The notes beneath the pieces were generated by a model. That model saw nothing but the letters and a program-made list of their open reading frames with translations, was not told the DNA's origin and ran no database searches. A program made the translations under genes and the position numbers. A DNA stretch of 64,000 bases from Megalobrama amblycephala (taxonomy: Eukaryota; Chordata; Actinopteri; Cypriniformes; Xenocyprididae): the NCBI RefSeq assembly GCF_018812025.1, contig NC_063063.1, positions 7,201,942-7,265,941 of the forward strand. The letters are read 5' to 3'. Shown in pieces: positions 46,021-57,289 of this stretch (position 1 is the stretch's first letter; each line of letters opens with the position of its first letter).

Positions 46021-46707
46021 TAAAACTGACAAAGCAAGTAGTTTATTGGATGCAGTGTAAGTAGCCTATGTTTTATAAACTAATGTTGTCAAGCATATCA
46101 ATTGCATCCTGTTTGAAAAATGAACTGACGTTTTTTCATTTTTTTCTTTTGCTTTTGCTACAGGGTAACACAACATTGTGATATAGTATCCCCAATGACA
46201 GAACAAATACGCTTACAAACAGCCTCGGAAGACTTGAGAAAACAACACTCATATATCAAACTCCCATTTGGGGGAGGATCAAACCATTTTGTCATGGAAA
46301 AAAAAGTCAGTCTGCCTCCACTGCCCTGCGCGCCCACCTCCACACTGAAGTAACTGTGACCTGATGAATGGGGCTACTTTCACTTCTGTAGCGGCCTAAG
46401 GTGGAATGAACACTCATCTTAGTACAATGACCAGACCTCATCAGATACACAGAAAGTCACTTTGCCTGAGATGGATGCGACAGTTAGTCTTGCTATACGC
46501 GGTTTCTACCTCACTGACTTTGTGCTCAGGCCTGATGAATGTGAAGACAGTTCAAACTTCAGCTATTTACAGGGTGGTGAGGAGAGCGTTTTCTCTAGCT
46601 CACTGATTGTTTGGTTTTCTAAATCAGGCATGTGTGCTATTCAGAACTGAGAATGTCTTTTAAAATTCAATTCAGTTTCTGAACTGAATATAGTAAGCAG
46701 GATGTAG
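46021..46707. other. Unassigned sequence after M copy 3
   Basis: Contains the intron-like segment noted above and two short overlapping plus-strand frames (46406-46650) without known motifs. It may be the body of the parental transposon of element M. Confidence 0.35.
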
Positions 46708-47206
46708 AATTGACCGTTCGCAAAGACCCGCCCCCTTTAGTTACTTTTGCTATGTCCAACAAGCCATGCCGATCTCTCACAACACATGTTCTCACACAGT
46801 GAAAAATACATCGCGGAGCAAAGAGGACACTGACAACCCGTCGACAGACAAGACAGAACAGGTTACTTTTGATATGAAACAGTCTCGAATTTCAAATTTT
46901 GTCATTTTTAAAGAAATTTAAACAATAAATACCTTTTGTGGCTCTTTAATGTGTCGTGATCACTGTAGCTCATGAACCGATCATCTCTTCCTACTAGTTC
47001 ATTTATTGCATCAAATAAACATGAATGAACATCAGAAGGAATGTTGTTTCAATCACTAAAAAAATAAAACGTCAGTACACACCATGTTCAAGTCCACCTA
47101 TGTTAATCTGCTAACTCCCCTGACTGCTTTGTCTGACAAAATAGCAGATTCTGCGTTATGATTGGCTAGAACGCCTGTCAATCAAACTCCTGGCGAAGGG
47201 TAAATT
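46708..47206 (-). mobile_element. DNA repeat E with GACCCTTCGC-type termini, copy 2
   Basis: Reverse complement of 18094-18599, from ATTGACCGTTCGC to GGCGAAGGGTAAATT. Shared words include ACTAGTTCATTTATTGCATC and TTCCTTCTGATGTTCATTC (the latter read on minus). Confidence 0.78.
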
Positions 47207-47634
47207 GCAATACGGAAGTATAAATTCCTTTTCCTGTGGCTAATTCAATTCAAATTCACATGAATTGAAAGGGAGCCAAGTTTGCACAAGGTTTGTAAAT
47301 GGCCAAAAATCAACTTTTTCAGCTTTTAAATTGTCCTAGAGACATCTCAAACTAATGGGTCATTCTTCATTTGTGGTGGCAAGTGTTTGACACACTTTGC
47401 AACAGTTGAAATAAACTTTAAATACCAATAAATCTTAAAATGTTGGCTTATTTGTATTGTTTAGGCTTACAACAGTTCGTGCACTGTTGAAAGTTACATT
47501 TTTGTTTTAAAATACATATTTATTGAGTTTGAGAGATTTCATGTGTAACAAAATTTGCATGTTCTGCCATATATCAAAGTGGCATCCTGGGATGTAATTG
47601 CAATGTAATATTTTAACAAAAAATAAAGTTGTCG

Positions 47635-48656
47635 TACTGTATTAATGTTACGGGGCTGTTAAATGCTTGAATCTGATTGGTTGACGAATGTTCTAAGATG
47701 TCCAATTATATATACTATATAAATAGTTCCAGGCAGATCTTGACCGCATTGCAGTTCCATATCACTTCACCAAATGATTTCAGTTGTTTCAAAGGTCCTT
47801 ACAGACTACAACCGCAAAAGAAACAAAACCCACAACAACACTGATGCTCCTAGAGACTGAACACTTAGCATGCGCATAACGTCAACATTTTCACAAATTC
47901 ATGTTTTGATGTTTACATGGGGATGATAACGGTATGATATTCAAAAACTTGTACTTTGAAGCCTTGTGTTTTCAGGCCCCCAAAATGGTGTTGTCATGTA
48001 AATGATATATGCATAAAAAGTTATAATTTTTTAGTTAACGCATACATTTTTTTCAATTTTTAGTTGAAAACAGTGTCAAGTAAAGGGTTAGGGTCCTACA
48101 CAACAACTAAAAATGGAAACATTTTATGCATTAACTAAAAACGGAAATCTTTTGTGTTTCTTTACAAAGTAACATTGCCAACTACTGGCCTGGCAGCATA
48201 ATACAGCATTTTTAGTCATTTTCGTGGATCTGTGTGAATGGGGATCATTTTGAAAAATTTGAAAATCATACCCTTAGGGGTTGTTTACTTGACACCATTT
48301 TCAACTAAAAATGGAAAAATTTTGTGCATTTTGGCTGTTCATTTACACAACAGCTTTTTGGGGACCTGAAAAAACAAACTTATGAAAACAGGTTTAAAAG
48401 AGTAAGTGCTGTGTAAGCAACAAAAATGCAGATCTGTGAAAACTGTCAAAGCATGCACATGCATATTACATGTTTAGTCTATAGGCATGCACGTTTGGCA
48501 CGAGTGCTCTGTAAAAGATTGCGTATATGCGCAGACGTGTAGTCTTTCTCTACGAAGTGACATTGCCAACTACAGGCAGCATAATACAATAATTTTTAGT
48601 CATTTTCACAGATCCATGTGAACGGAGAACGTTTTGACAACGTTGTCATCTATACA
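47635..48656. repeat. Composite repeat block with duplicated 95-bp segment
   Basis: TACGGGGCTGTTAAATGC (about 47648) starts a common MITE-like piece. From 47880 on, TTTTCAACTAAAAATGGAAA-type words occur in both orientations. The segment 48158-48252 (ACATTGCCAACTAC...TTTTTAGTCATTTTC) recurs at 48547-48640. This looks like a rearranged fold-back hAT MITE. Confidence 0.5.
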
Positions 48657-49300
48657 AAGTCACCTTTATTTATATAGCGCTTTTTACAATGCAGATTGTG
48701 TCAAAGTAGCTTTACATTGATAACTGGTACATAGTTTTTGCTGTACAGCAGCTCTTCAAGAATAGTGTCAATGCAGGCAGATCAAAGCACTGTTGAATAA
48801 ATGTCAAGAATACTGTTGAATATCAAATGTCAAGTCAAATGTCAAGTGTCCCCAACTAAGCAAGCCAAAGGCGACAGCGGCAAGGAACCCAAACTCCAAC
48901 AGGTGACATCAGGTGGGTGTTAAAATGGAGAAAAAAACCTTGGGAGAAACCAGGCTTAGTCGGGGGGCCAGTTCTCCTCTGGCGAACAGTGCTTTGTTAC
49001 GAATCAGGTTGCTATCATAAGTCTGATAGGATCGCAACAATCAAAGTATTTATTTCAGTTCCATCCAGTTGAGGATCGTATTCATCACGCCGGTATGGAT
49101 GGTTTGTTGAGGAACTGTGCCACTGGCTGTCGTGTCGATGAGGCCTTCACAATGGATGATCTAGTTGACTCGATCTCTGCTGATACTTCAGGGCTGCGTT
49201 GTGGTCGTGTCCAATTGAGGATCGTATTCATCACGCCGGTATGGTCGGTTTGTTGAGGAACCGTGGCACTGGCTGTCGTGTCGATGATGTCTTCACAAAG
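48657..49300 (-). mobile_element. L2-like LINE 3'-end fragment with internal tandem duplication
   Basis: Starts CACCTTTATTTATATAGCGC, the antisense 3' tail typical of fish L2/CR1-like LINEs, followed by AAGCAAGCCAAAGGCGACAG and CCTTGGGAGAAACCAGGC. A segment at about 49064-49159 (TTGAGGATCGTATTCATCAC...) is repeated at 49210-49297. No reverse-transcriptase frame is present. Confidence 0.65.
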
Positions 49301-49365
49301 AAAAAACGTTTTCTTTTTTTTTTACTTTATTGCCATGCTAACGTACCCTCAGTGTTAGTTTTCTT

Positions 49366-49618
49366 TGTCACAGTTTGCCTGAGTTCTAATCATTTATTAG
49401 TTGTCTTGGTTTCTAATTATGTTACACCTGTGCCCTGTTTTGTTCATCATTGTCCTCTGTGTATTTAAGCCTTCAGTCTTCCTCAGTTCATTGTCCTTTG
49501 TTAAAATTACATTCCTGTTTGTTGTGTTTTCTGGTTCCTCTTTATTATGAAAGGTTATAATCGTGCATTCTGAGTCAGCATCATCCACTGAATTTTACTT
49601 ATACACACAACCCCGACA
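49366..49618 (+). mobile_element. Possible solo LTR
   Basis: Begins TGTCACAG and ends GACA. It holds ACACCTGTGCCCTG and a TATA-like GTGTATTTAAGCC (49459-49471), as in fish retrotransposon LTRs. No 5-bp duplication is evident (TTCTT versus ATAAT), and no internal retroelement genes are nearby. Confidence 0.35.
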
Positions 49619-50589
49619 ATAATCTAAAAACAAAAACAAAACAAAAAAACAAGCATTTTTACAAATTCTGCCTCTCTTTTGCCACTCTAATTGAAGAATC
49701 ATGATTAAAAGATTTTACCTTGCATACAATGAACCATCTTCAGAACTTATGTCTTCAGAAAACTGAAAAATGTAGTCGAGTTTTATAGTTCCTCTAGGCC
49801 AAAAGGTTAATCAATCACTTCTTCTCTCACAGGTAAAGACATTATGACTCTCTGTGTTACTATATCTGTAATATAAATCTTTCATTGTTCAGTTTCCTTT
49901 GTATCCTTTTGCATCTAGTTACTCTTCAACTTTCATATATATATAAAAAAAAAACCTTGAATAATATGTAAATAAGCGAGTGTAGAAAATGTCTTAAAAG
50001 GGCAAAATTTGACCTTTCATAGAAAGGATTTTGGCAGACATGTTTCATATCCTTATTTTGAGGTTTGTGGATTCCCCTAACAGACCCGAACCTTGTACTG
50101 AGATCTGCACCACTAACCTCTAGAGTTCATTAATATCGCTTTCTCTTAATTTGAGTAATCTACGGGGAAGAATGTATTCGTTCCACAATACTATTTTTTA
50201 CTGCTGCTTGTGTGCGGAGCTTCTGCATTGTTAGACAGCAAATGAAAGAAGTGAAAACGCAGCATAAATAAATGTGAAACAGATACAGTCTGGCTTCACA
50301 ACCTTAAATTGTGTACCTAATGGACAGAACACACAATGACAGCTCACATAAAGAAATGTCATTACTTTCAAAGGTTAGTTCCCTTCTCACTCAAATCATA
50401 TGAGCTGCCCTACCTCAGGACTGAATGTAACTATGTTGCAATAAAAAATGTATCTAATATGTCAATATTCTGAATATAAATCAACATTTCAGGGCTTGTT
50501 ATGTTTTATTTTTTAAGCGGCATAAGGAGAGGGTCATAAATGTAACACATACCCCTTATGCTGCAGTGAGTTTATCTTTCAATAATGCA
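49619..50589. other. Intergenic, nothing recognised
   Basis: AT-rich, no assigned repeat or gene. Confidence 0.45.
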
Positions 50590-51274
50590 CTCAAAAGATA
50601 CATTTTTGGGGTTACTTAAAAAAGCAGGGTCAAGTGGTTCCACACAACTATATTAAGTGATTTGTACAACTAACAATTTAGTTGTTTGAACAAAAGAAAT
50701 TCAAGTAAAGCTGACAAAATAATCATTTGAATTTGTCACTTTTACATAATATTTATATGTGCAGTTTACTTAATAATGTTATGTGAGATGAACGCATTTA
50801 TTGACTTAATTTACCTTATTAAATTAACTATTTGCTCTACAAAATGCACTCAAAAAAATAACTTGTTGAACAAACTCAATTTAACTGAGAGCAGGAATTC
50901 CATGGGTATATTAGTGCTCACAGCCAATCACAGGCGCCACTCTTCTGCATAATGGTAATCACAAAATTTAAAAAAAAACATTACAGAAACTCCTCAAAAT
51001 GTCCAACATAACTGAACATTAAACACTAACATAAACTAAAAACATCTTTCCCTCTACTGAAAAACACATAACAAATTTACTCTCCTACAGCAGACCCTTG
51101 CAAAGCATGCTGGGAACTACGAAACCACTGCCCATTTAGTTATTGTCAACATTAATTTGTGTGTTTCACCCAGAAATGTTAAGCTGAACAAACACTTATT
51201 AAGTAAAGTTGACGATACTCATTTTTAGTGGAAACAACACAGTTAAATTAAGTTCCCGTAGTTGCATGAGTTTT
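50590..51274. repeat. Interspersed DNA repeat rich in GTTGAACAAAC words
   Basis: TTAGTTGTTTGAAC, AACTTGTTGAACAAACTC and AAGCTGAACAAACACTTATT recur across the block. GCATGCTGGGAACTACG (51108-51124) resembles a reversed ZNF143/SBS-type motif. The right limit is the TTAA palindrome at 51275. Confidence 0.5.
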
Positions 51275-52138
51275 TAAAGGATTAGTTCACTTTCAAATTA
51301 AAATTTCCTGATAATTTACTCAGCCCCATGTCATCCAAGATGTCCATGTCTTTCTTTCTTCAGTCGAAAAGAAATGAAGGTTTTTGATGAAAACATTCCA
51401 GGATTTTTCTCCATATAGTGGACTTCAATGGACTCCAAACGGTTGAAGGTCAAAATTACAGTTTCATTGCAGCTTCAAAGTGTTGCACGCAATCCCAGAT
51501 GAGGAATAAGGGTCTTATCTAGAGAAACCATCACTCATTTTCTAAAAAAAAAAAAAATTTTTTATACATTTTAACCATAAATGCTCATCTTCAACTAGCT
51601 CTCTTCTTCTTCTTCTCTATTAGAATTCCAGCAGTGTAGACGCTGCTAAGAGTATTACTGCCCTCCTCAGGTCAAAGTAAACTAAATTGCCATATACAAT
51701 ATGCTAGTGCAAGTATATAACAATTTAGTTCAAACTTTGACCCGAGGAGGGCAGTAATACACTTAGCAGCGTCTACACTGCTGGAATTCTAATAGAGAAG
51801 AAGAAGAAGAGAGCTAGTTGAAGATGAGCATTTATGGTTAAAATGTATAAACATTTTTAAAAAAATGTAGAAAATGAGTGATGGTTTTTCTAGATAAGAC
51901 CCTTATTTCTCATCTGGGATCATGTAGAACGCTTTGAAGCTGCAATGAAACTGTAATTTTGACCATCAACCGTTTGGAGTCCATTGAAGTCCACTATATG
52001 GAGAAAAATCCTGGAATGTTTTCATCAAAAACCTTAATTTCTTTTCGACTGAAGAAAGAAGGACATGTACATCTTGGATGACTTGGGTGTGAGTAAATGA
52101 TAAGGAAATTTTAATTTGAAAGTGAACTAATCCTTTAA
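51275..52138. mobile_element. Giant TTAA-type palindromic MITE
   Basis: 864-bp hairpin. The left TTAAAGGATTAGTTCACTTTC and right AAAGTGAACTAATCCTTTAA pair, and arms of about 400 bp (51275-51675 and 51734-52138) remain highly similar, including AGCAGTGTAGACGCTGCTAA with its complement. The loop is only about 58 bp. Frames within it are palindrome by-products. Confidence 0.88.
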
Positions 52139-52839
52139 GTAATGTGAACAAGGATGGTTTGAATGAAACTAACAACAGCGAAAGTTCATTTTTGGAGTGA
52201 ATGGTTGACAGGCTGTACATCATGAATTAACATAGCTTATTAAAACAATAATGACTTTTATAAAGAACTACAAGACTTACAGTCAATCGATTGCTTTTAT
52301 TGACATATATTCTATGATTTACCAACATTTACAGAAACATTATACCCATGCTGGGTGGATTCTTCACTTGCAACACAGGATATGCAATATGAATATATTG
52401 CCCTTGCATGAGGAAACTGGCTTTTGAATTTCAGTCCTATGAAATTTGAAATGTAAGTCCTTGTTTTTAGGTTAGTATTAAAGTGCCTCTTTGGAAAGGC
52501 AGGAAATGATTCATCACTTCAGCCTTTTTTCCTAAGGAGCCACTATTATTATTAATATTTCGTGTATAGTAAATCCTCAGCGGTTTCATTAGAGTCACGA
52601 AGCACGGCCTGTTACATTCTTCTTTTCCCTGGTAAACATCCATTATTCCTTTCCCCACTCTCACACGTACACACACACACACACTCACACTCACAGGATC
52701 GACAGCTTTGTCAGAAGGAGGAAGTCAAATCTCACAAGCTGACATGTCACCGTACATCCTCCATTCCATCCCGAGAGTTTTCCAATGCAGGGAAATGCAA
52801 GGAATGCCTCTCAATGTCATGGAGGAATCAGCGGCTCTG
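52139..52839. other. Intergenic, partly low-repeat
   Basis: Contains a short (CA)n run (52671-52684). The part from 52700 on begins the GC-richer island that follows. Confidence 0.4.
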
Positions 52840-53420
52840 AGCGGCTGTCACCTCCAGGAGCTCTGGATGGAAGGCCACTGGCGAGGGCAGCGTGCCCAGC
52901 AGACGTGAACCGCCAACTGGATGAGGTGCCTCATACGAAGGGCCCGCTTCAATCTTGATCCTCAACAATAACAGGGGGACAGGACAAGGCCATCAGTCTC
53001 CATTACGGAGACACTGTTTTCTCTCAAATTACCCTCTCTGTCGTGTTCTCCGCAGCATCTATAGGAGTGGCTGTCTCGTGCATCATTTCGCTCACAAAGC
53101 TTGAAAGCCCCCTGGAGGGGAGAGAGAGCTCCTTCCTGCCCCGCTGGCCCCTCCTCGCATGTCCGTCCACCTTGACAGGGACAGTCTCTGCCGACAAGGG
53201 GGGAAATTAGCATAGCAATGGAGACCCTCTCAGGGCTGACAGGGGCGGACATTGTAAGTGACTCTGCGGCCGCCCACCCCCCAGTCTCATTCCACAACCG
53301 AGACCCGCTTAACAAGTCCCGGATGAGAGCGGGACCGCCGACTCACCTTCAAGACCTACCTAGAGCCCTCCTTTCACGCTGACACACAAAGAGCAGGTGA
53401 TGACTGCCTGCATAGTGTTT
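52840..53420. promoter_or_regulatory. GC-rich low-repeat island, strong candidate enhancer
   Basis: About 580 bp with clearly higher GC than the flanks and no repeat words. It includes GGAAATTAGCATAGCAATGG (53203-53222), GCGGCCGCCCACC, CAATCTTGATCC and CTTGACAGGGACAG. The 117-codon minus-strand frame (52962-53315) has no domain, no splice frame and Cys/Gly-rich composition, so I do not call it a gene. RTKN2 or ZNF365 coding sequence is not recognisable here. Confidence 0.45.
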
Positions 53421-53916
53421 GGAGACTGTGCATTTCCAGATGTTTCTCCGTCACGTATAGTGAAAACAAACACGGACCAGAGCGAATCTGCAGCGTCACT
53501 TTGACGTAACAGACGGATCAACATGTATTCGAAAACATCCTATGAACGTACTCACGCAGGTGCATGGATTCAGTCTGTTTATATTTTGTCTATCTCAGTC
53601 TCAATAGCTCCACTTTTCACTCGCTCACCAAGAGCAGCACTTCAGTGCATCTATAATAAGGAGATCATTTTATCATAGTCAGATCAATGATCTCTTATGA
53701 ATAATATCATGTTATTATTTGCACAAAGCAATATACTTGAAATTGTACAAAATTGAAAAATGCATTCTGATTTTCTACTGACATAAGTACATCACGTCAA
53801 TTTTTTTTATCATTACTAAGTCTAGTTACTGTTTTGTTCAACAACAAGGACAGTTGAGACTGACAATTAACGAGTTGAATTAAAAATATTCTATATAATG
53901 TAGACTTAGAAAATAC
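53421..53916. other. Intergenic, low-repeat
   Basis: Continuation of the island (CACGGACCAGAGCGAATCTG to about 53650), then AT-rich spacer. Confidence 0.4.
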
Positions 53917-54020
53917 AAAACACATAAAAAACAAGTACATATTTGTGAAAAAGTGCAGAAAACAGACAAAAGTAAATCAACAAACTTACAAAAAGAAAAA
54001 CCTAACAATCATATATCAAA
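53917..54020. repeat. 100-bp direct duplicate, copy 1
   Basis: ACATAAAAAACAAGTACATA through TCATATATCAAAC recurs at 55610-55712 in the same orientation with few changes. Confidence 0.75.
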
Positions 54021-54192
54021 CCTACAGTAAAAACAGTAAAAAGGGTGAATTCAGATTGATTGAGACTCTTTTCCCCAGTCATCTCAAAGGGAAAAAAGTG
54101 TTCAATCTTAATTCATCCTAGTAAAAAAGAAAAAAAAAAACTTTTATATTTTAATACATTGTAAAATGTAATTTATTCCTGTGATGGTGTGT

Positions 54193-54197
<5 letters not shown>

Positions 54198-54232
<35 letters not shown>
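54198..54232. repeat. (TA)n microsatellite
   Basis: About 17 AT units. Similar runs are at 55376-55407 and 59446-59480. Confidence 0.95.
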
Positions 54233-54233
<1 letters not shown>

Positions 54234-54462
54234 CAAACCAAAAATTATTCATCAAAATGTAATTATTATACTTTTTTTTTTTTATATATATATACATATA
54301 TATTTTTACTACTGGGCGAAGGACACTAGTTAATTTATGTAAGTGAGGATAGCAAAATAAAGTAAACTGACATATTATATTATACCCAAAATTTCTTCAT
54401 ACAGTGGACTACCAGTAAAACTGATAAAAATTTGGAAACAAAAATAAATATATATATATAGT

Positions 54463-54976
54463 TAAAAGTTTGGAACCACTAAGATTTTTAATGTTTTTAA
54501 AAGAAGTTTCGTCTGCTCACCAAGGCTACATTTATTTAATTAAAAATACAGTAAAAACAGTAATATTGTGAAATATTATTACAATTTAAAATAACTGTTT
54601 TCTATTTGAATATATTTCACAAAGTAATTTATTCCTGTGATGCAAAGCTGAATTTTCAGCATCATTACTCCAGTCTTCAGTGTCACATGATCCTTCAGAA
54701 ATCATTCTAATATGCTGATCTGCTGCTCAAGAAACATTTAATGTGTACAACTGTACAAAATATTTGTGTACAATATTTTTTTTCAGGATTATTTGATGAA
54801 TAGAAAGTTCAAAAGAACAGTGTTTATCTGAAATCTAATCTTTTGTAACATTATAAATGTCTTTACTGCCACTTTTGATTGATTTAATCAAATAAAAGTA
54901 TTCATTTCTTTAATTTCTTTTCAAAAAAATAAAAATAAAAAGTCTTACTGACCCCAAACTTTTGAACGGTAGTGTA
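54463..54976 (-). repeat. DNA repeat V, copy 1
   Basis: AGTTTGGAACCACTAAGAT to CCCCAAACTTTTGAACGG. It is in reverse orientation to the copy at 12271 and forms a large inverted pair with copy 2, which follows directly. Confidence 0.8.
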
Positions 54977-55375
54977 TAATGCTACAGAAGCTTTGTATTT
55001 CAGATAAATGCTGTTCTTTTGAACTTTCTATTCATCAAGGAATCCTGAAAAAAAAAGTACACAACTGTTTTCAACATTGAAAATAATCATAAATGTTTAC
55101 TGAGCAGCAAATCAGCATATTAGAATGATTTCTGAAGGATCACGTGACACTGAAGACTGGAGTAATGATGCTGAAAATTCAGCTTTGCATCACAGGAATA
55201 AATTACTTTGTCAAATATATTTAAATAGTACACAGTTATTTTAAATTGTAATAATATTTCACAATATTACTGTTTTTTACTGTATTTTTAATTAAATAAA
55301 TGTAGCCTTGGTGAGCAGACGAAACTTCTTTTAAAAACATTAAAAATCTTAGTGGTTCCAAACTTTTGGACTGTA

Positions 55376-55379
<4 letters not shown>
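54977..55379 (+). repeat. DNA repeat V, copy 2, inverted partner
   Basis: TTTCAGATAAATGCTGTTC to AGTGGTTCCAAACTTTTGG is the near-complement of 54463-54860. Together the pair is a palindrome of about 0.9 kb bounded by AAGTTTGGAACCA words. Confidence 0.8.
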
Positions 55380-55423
<44 letters not shown>

Positions 55424-55442
55424 GTGTGTGTGTGCGTGTTTG
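55376..55442. repeat. (TA)n then (TG)n microsatellite
   Basis: AT units followed by GT units. Confidence 0.93.
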
Positions 55443-55890
55443 TGCATTTTTGTGTGTGCGTGTTTTTGTGATTTATGAGGACACAAAGTTGTATAATAAC
55501 ATGGGTATTACACTGGTATTACGACATAAACATGAAATTTGAGGACATTTCATGAGTCCTTGTATTTAAAATAGCTTTAAAAATATGCATATTAAACAAT
55601 GTTTTATTAAAAACATAAAAAACAAGTACATATATTTGTGAAAAAAGTACAGAAAACAGACAAATGTAAATCAACAAACATACAAAAGAAAAGTCAAACA
55701 GTCATATATCAAACGTACAATGTTTTATTGAACATTTTATTAAAAATGTAAAATTGTTTTCTGTGATGGGTAGGTTTAGAGGAAGGGGTAGTGTAGGTAG
55801 TGTATGTACAGTTAGTACAGTATAAAAACCATTACGCTATGGGATGTCCTCGCTTTAATAGCAAAACAAAACTGTGTGCACGTGTGTGTG
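55443..55890. repeat. Repeat with GATTTATGAGGACAC start, containing the duplicated 100-bp segment
   Basis: Typical cyprinid words (TTATGAGGACACAAAGTTG, GATGGGTAGGTTTAGAGG, GGGATGTCCTCGCTTT). The segment 55610-55712 matches 53917-54020 and interrupts the expected body. Confidence 0.55.
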
Positions 55891-55919
55891 TGGAAACCAT
55901 GATATTTTATCTGAAATTT

Positions 55920-56235
55920 TCAGATGGCTCTGCTCAGCCTGCTTGTGAATTATCACTCTCTATATAATCAAACTCTGTACAGGTAACTCTTCTTGCTGTG
56001 GTCTCTATATTAACCTCTCGATTAATGCCCTCTGTGTCCCTTTGAGCAAGACTTTCCCAATGGCTCGCCGTTCCTCCTGTAGAAGTGTCAGTTCAATGAT
56101 CCAGCGAGTCTTCTTTCACATCTTGTCTAGCAGAGTTCATCAGCCCTCATCCTTTCTACTTCAAACTGAATTGGAGGACTGTTTCAATTCACAGACCAAG
56201 CGTGAAAGACAGCGAATGACTTTAGTGATATATAG
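55920..56235. promoter_or_regulatory. Candidate conserved non-coding element
   Basis: Low-repeat block with CCTCTCGATTAATGCCCTC (56012-56030), CTTTGAGCAAGAC and GTGAATTATCACTC. A 94-codon frame (56042-56326) overlaps part of it but shows no domain and no splice signals. Confidence 0.35.
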
Positions 56236-56615
56236 TGTTACTGTTATTATCAGGACCTGTTGCTCAAAACCCACAGCTTCTGTGAATAGTTTCATTTTAG
56301 ACAATGACAGTATTGGTTATAGTTGATGTCTGTTTTCTTCAAGTGTTGTGTGTATGGGTTTACAAATGTGTTTTTTGACAATAAAGGAAACAGCATTGCT
56401 ATGTCTATGCATCAAAACTCGATGGAGACTAGAAAAATGTAGTGTTTGAAAGAACCACAGGTCACAAATAGGGCTTCAGAGTTTATTTTTTAGTTTAATA
56501 GTCTGTTTTTCTCATTATCAGTCAATGACCTTTGATCATCAGACAGCAGTGAACACAGATATTGACCCTTGTCATTGAGGGATTTCTTTGCCATTGAGAT
56601 AAAATAAAATACTTT

Positions 56616-56652
56616 CTTTTTTTCTTTTTTTTTTCTTTTTTCTTTTTTTTTA
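56616..56652. repeat. Pyrimidine tract (T/C)n
   Basis: TTTTC-type run. Confidence 0.85.
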
Positions 56653-56731
56653 GCAGACAATGTCCCAGATATGCAAATTTCACATGTAAAATTGCATTAA
56701 ATAAGTCTGATACACTTAAAAGTAAAGGTTT

Positions 56732-57064
56732 TTAAAGGGATAGTTCACCCGAAAATGAAAATTTTGTCATCATTTACTCATTCTCAAGTTTTTTCCAAAC
56801 CTGTATTAGTTTCTTTCTTCTACTGAACACAAAAGAAGATATTGTAAAGAATGTTGGTTACCAAACATTTGACTAGCCATTGACTAGGTAAAAAGAAAAA
56901 TACTATGGAAGTCAATGGCTTCCGTCAACTGTCTGGTTACCAACATTCTTCAGAATATCTTCTTTTGTGTTCAGAAGAAGAAAGAAACTCATACCGGTTT
57001 GGAACAACTTGAGGGTGAGTAAATTATGACAAATTTTTCATTTTTGGGTGAACTATCCCTTTAA
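56732..57064. mobile_element. Angel-type palindromic MITE, copy 3
   Basis: TTAAAGGGATAGTTCACCC to GGGTGAACTATCCCTTTAA, 333 bp, arms with TTGGTTACCAAACATTTGAC and complement. Size matches the copy at 32585-32917. Confidence 0.9.
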
Positions 57065-57289
57065 TTGGCATCAGTGGTTCCATGTAGAACTTTTAATGTC
57101 CTCGAAAGTTTCTTTAGATTATTAAAATGTTCTTCACACTATTAGGAAAATATTTGTTTACTTTATTTTGGGAACCGAAAAATGGTTCTATGGCATCGCT
57201 GTGAAAAAAAACCCACCTCTGAAACCTTTATTTTTAAGAAATGATACTGAGGAAGATTCCATGTTGCACTAGGGATGGTATAAATGTGA

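Noticed and set aside
46406..46650. Two overlapping plus-strand frames as an exon of a gene
   Set aside because: No motif and no clear splice context; more likely remains of the parental element of M, but not demonstrable.
49366..49618. Endogenous retrovirus locus
   Set aside because: Only an LTR-like piece without TSD; no gag, pol or env sequence anywhere near.
51108..51124. ZNF143-type promoter site implying a gene start
   Set aside because: Lies in an interspersed repeat, with no CpG island or coding frame nearby.
52962..53315. 117-codon minus-strand frame in the GC-rich island
   Set aside because: GC-rich sequence has few stops by chance. The peptide has no motif of RTKN2, ZNF365 or other families that I know.
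56042..56326. 94-codon plus-strand frame as a gene
   Set aside because: No domain, and it extends from a low-repeat block into AT-rich sequence without splice sites.
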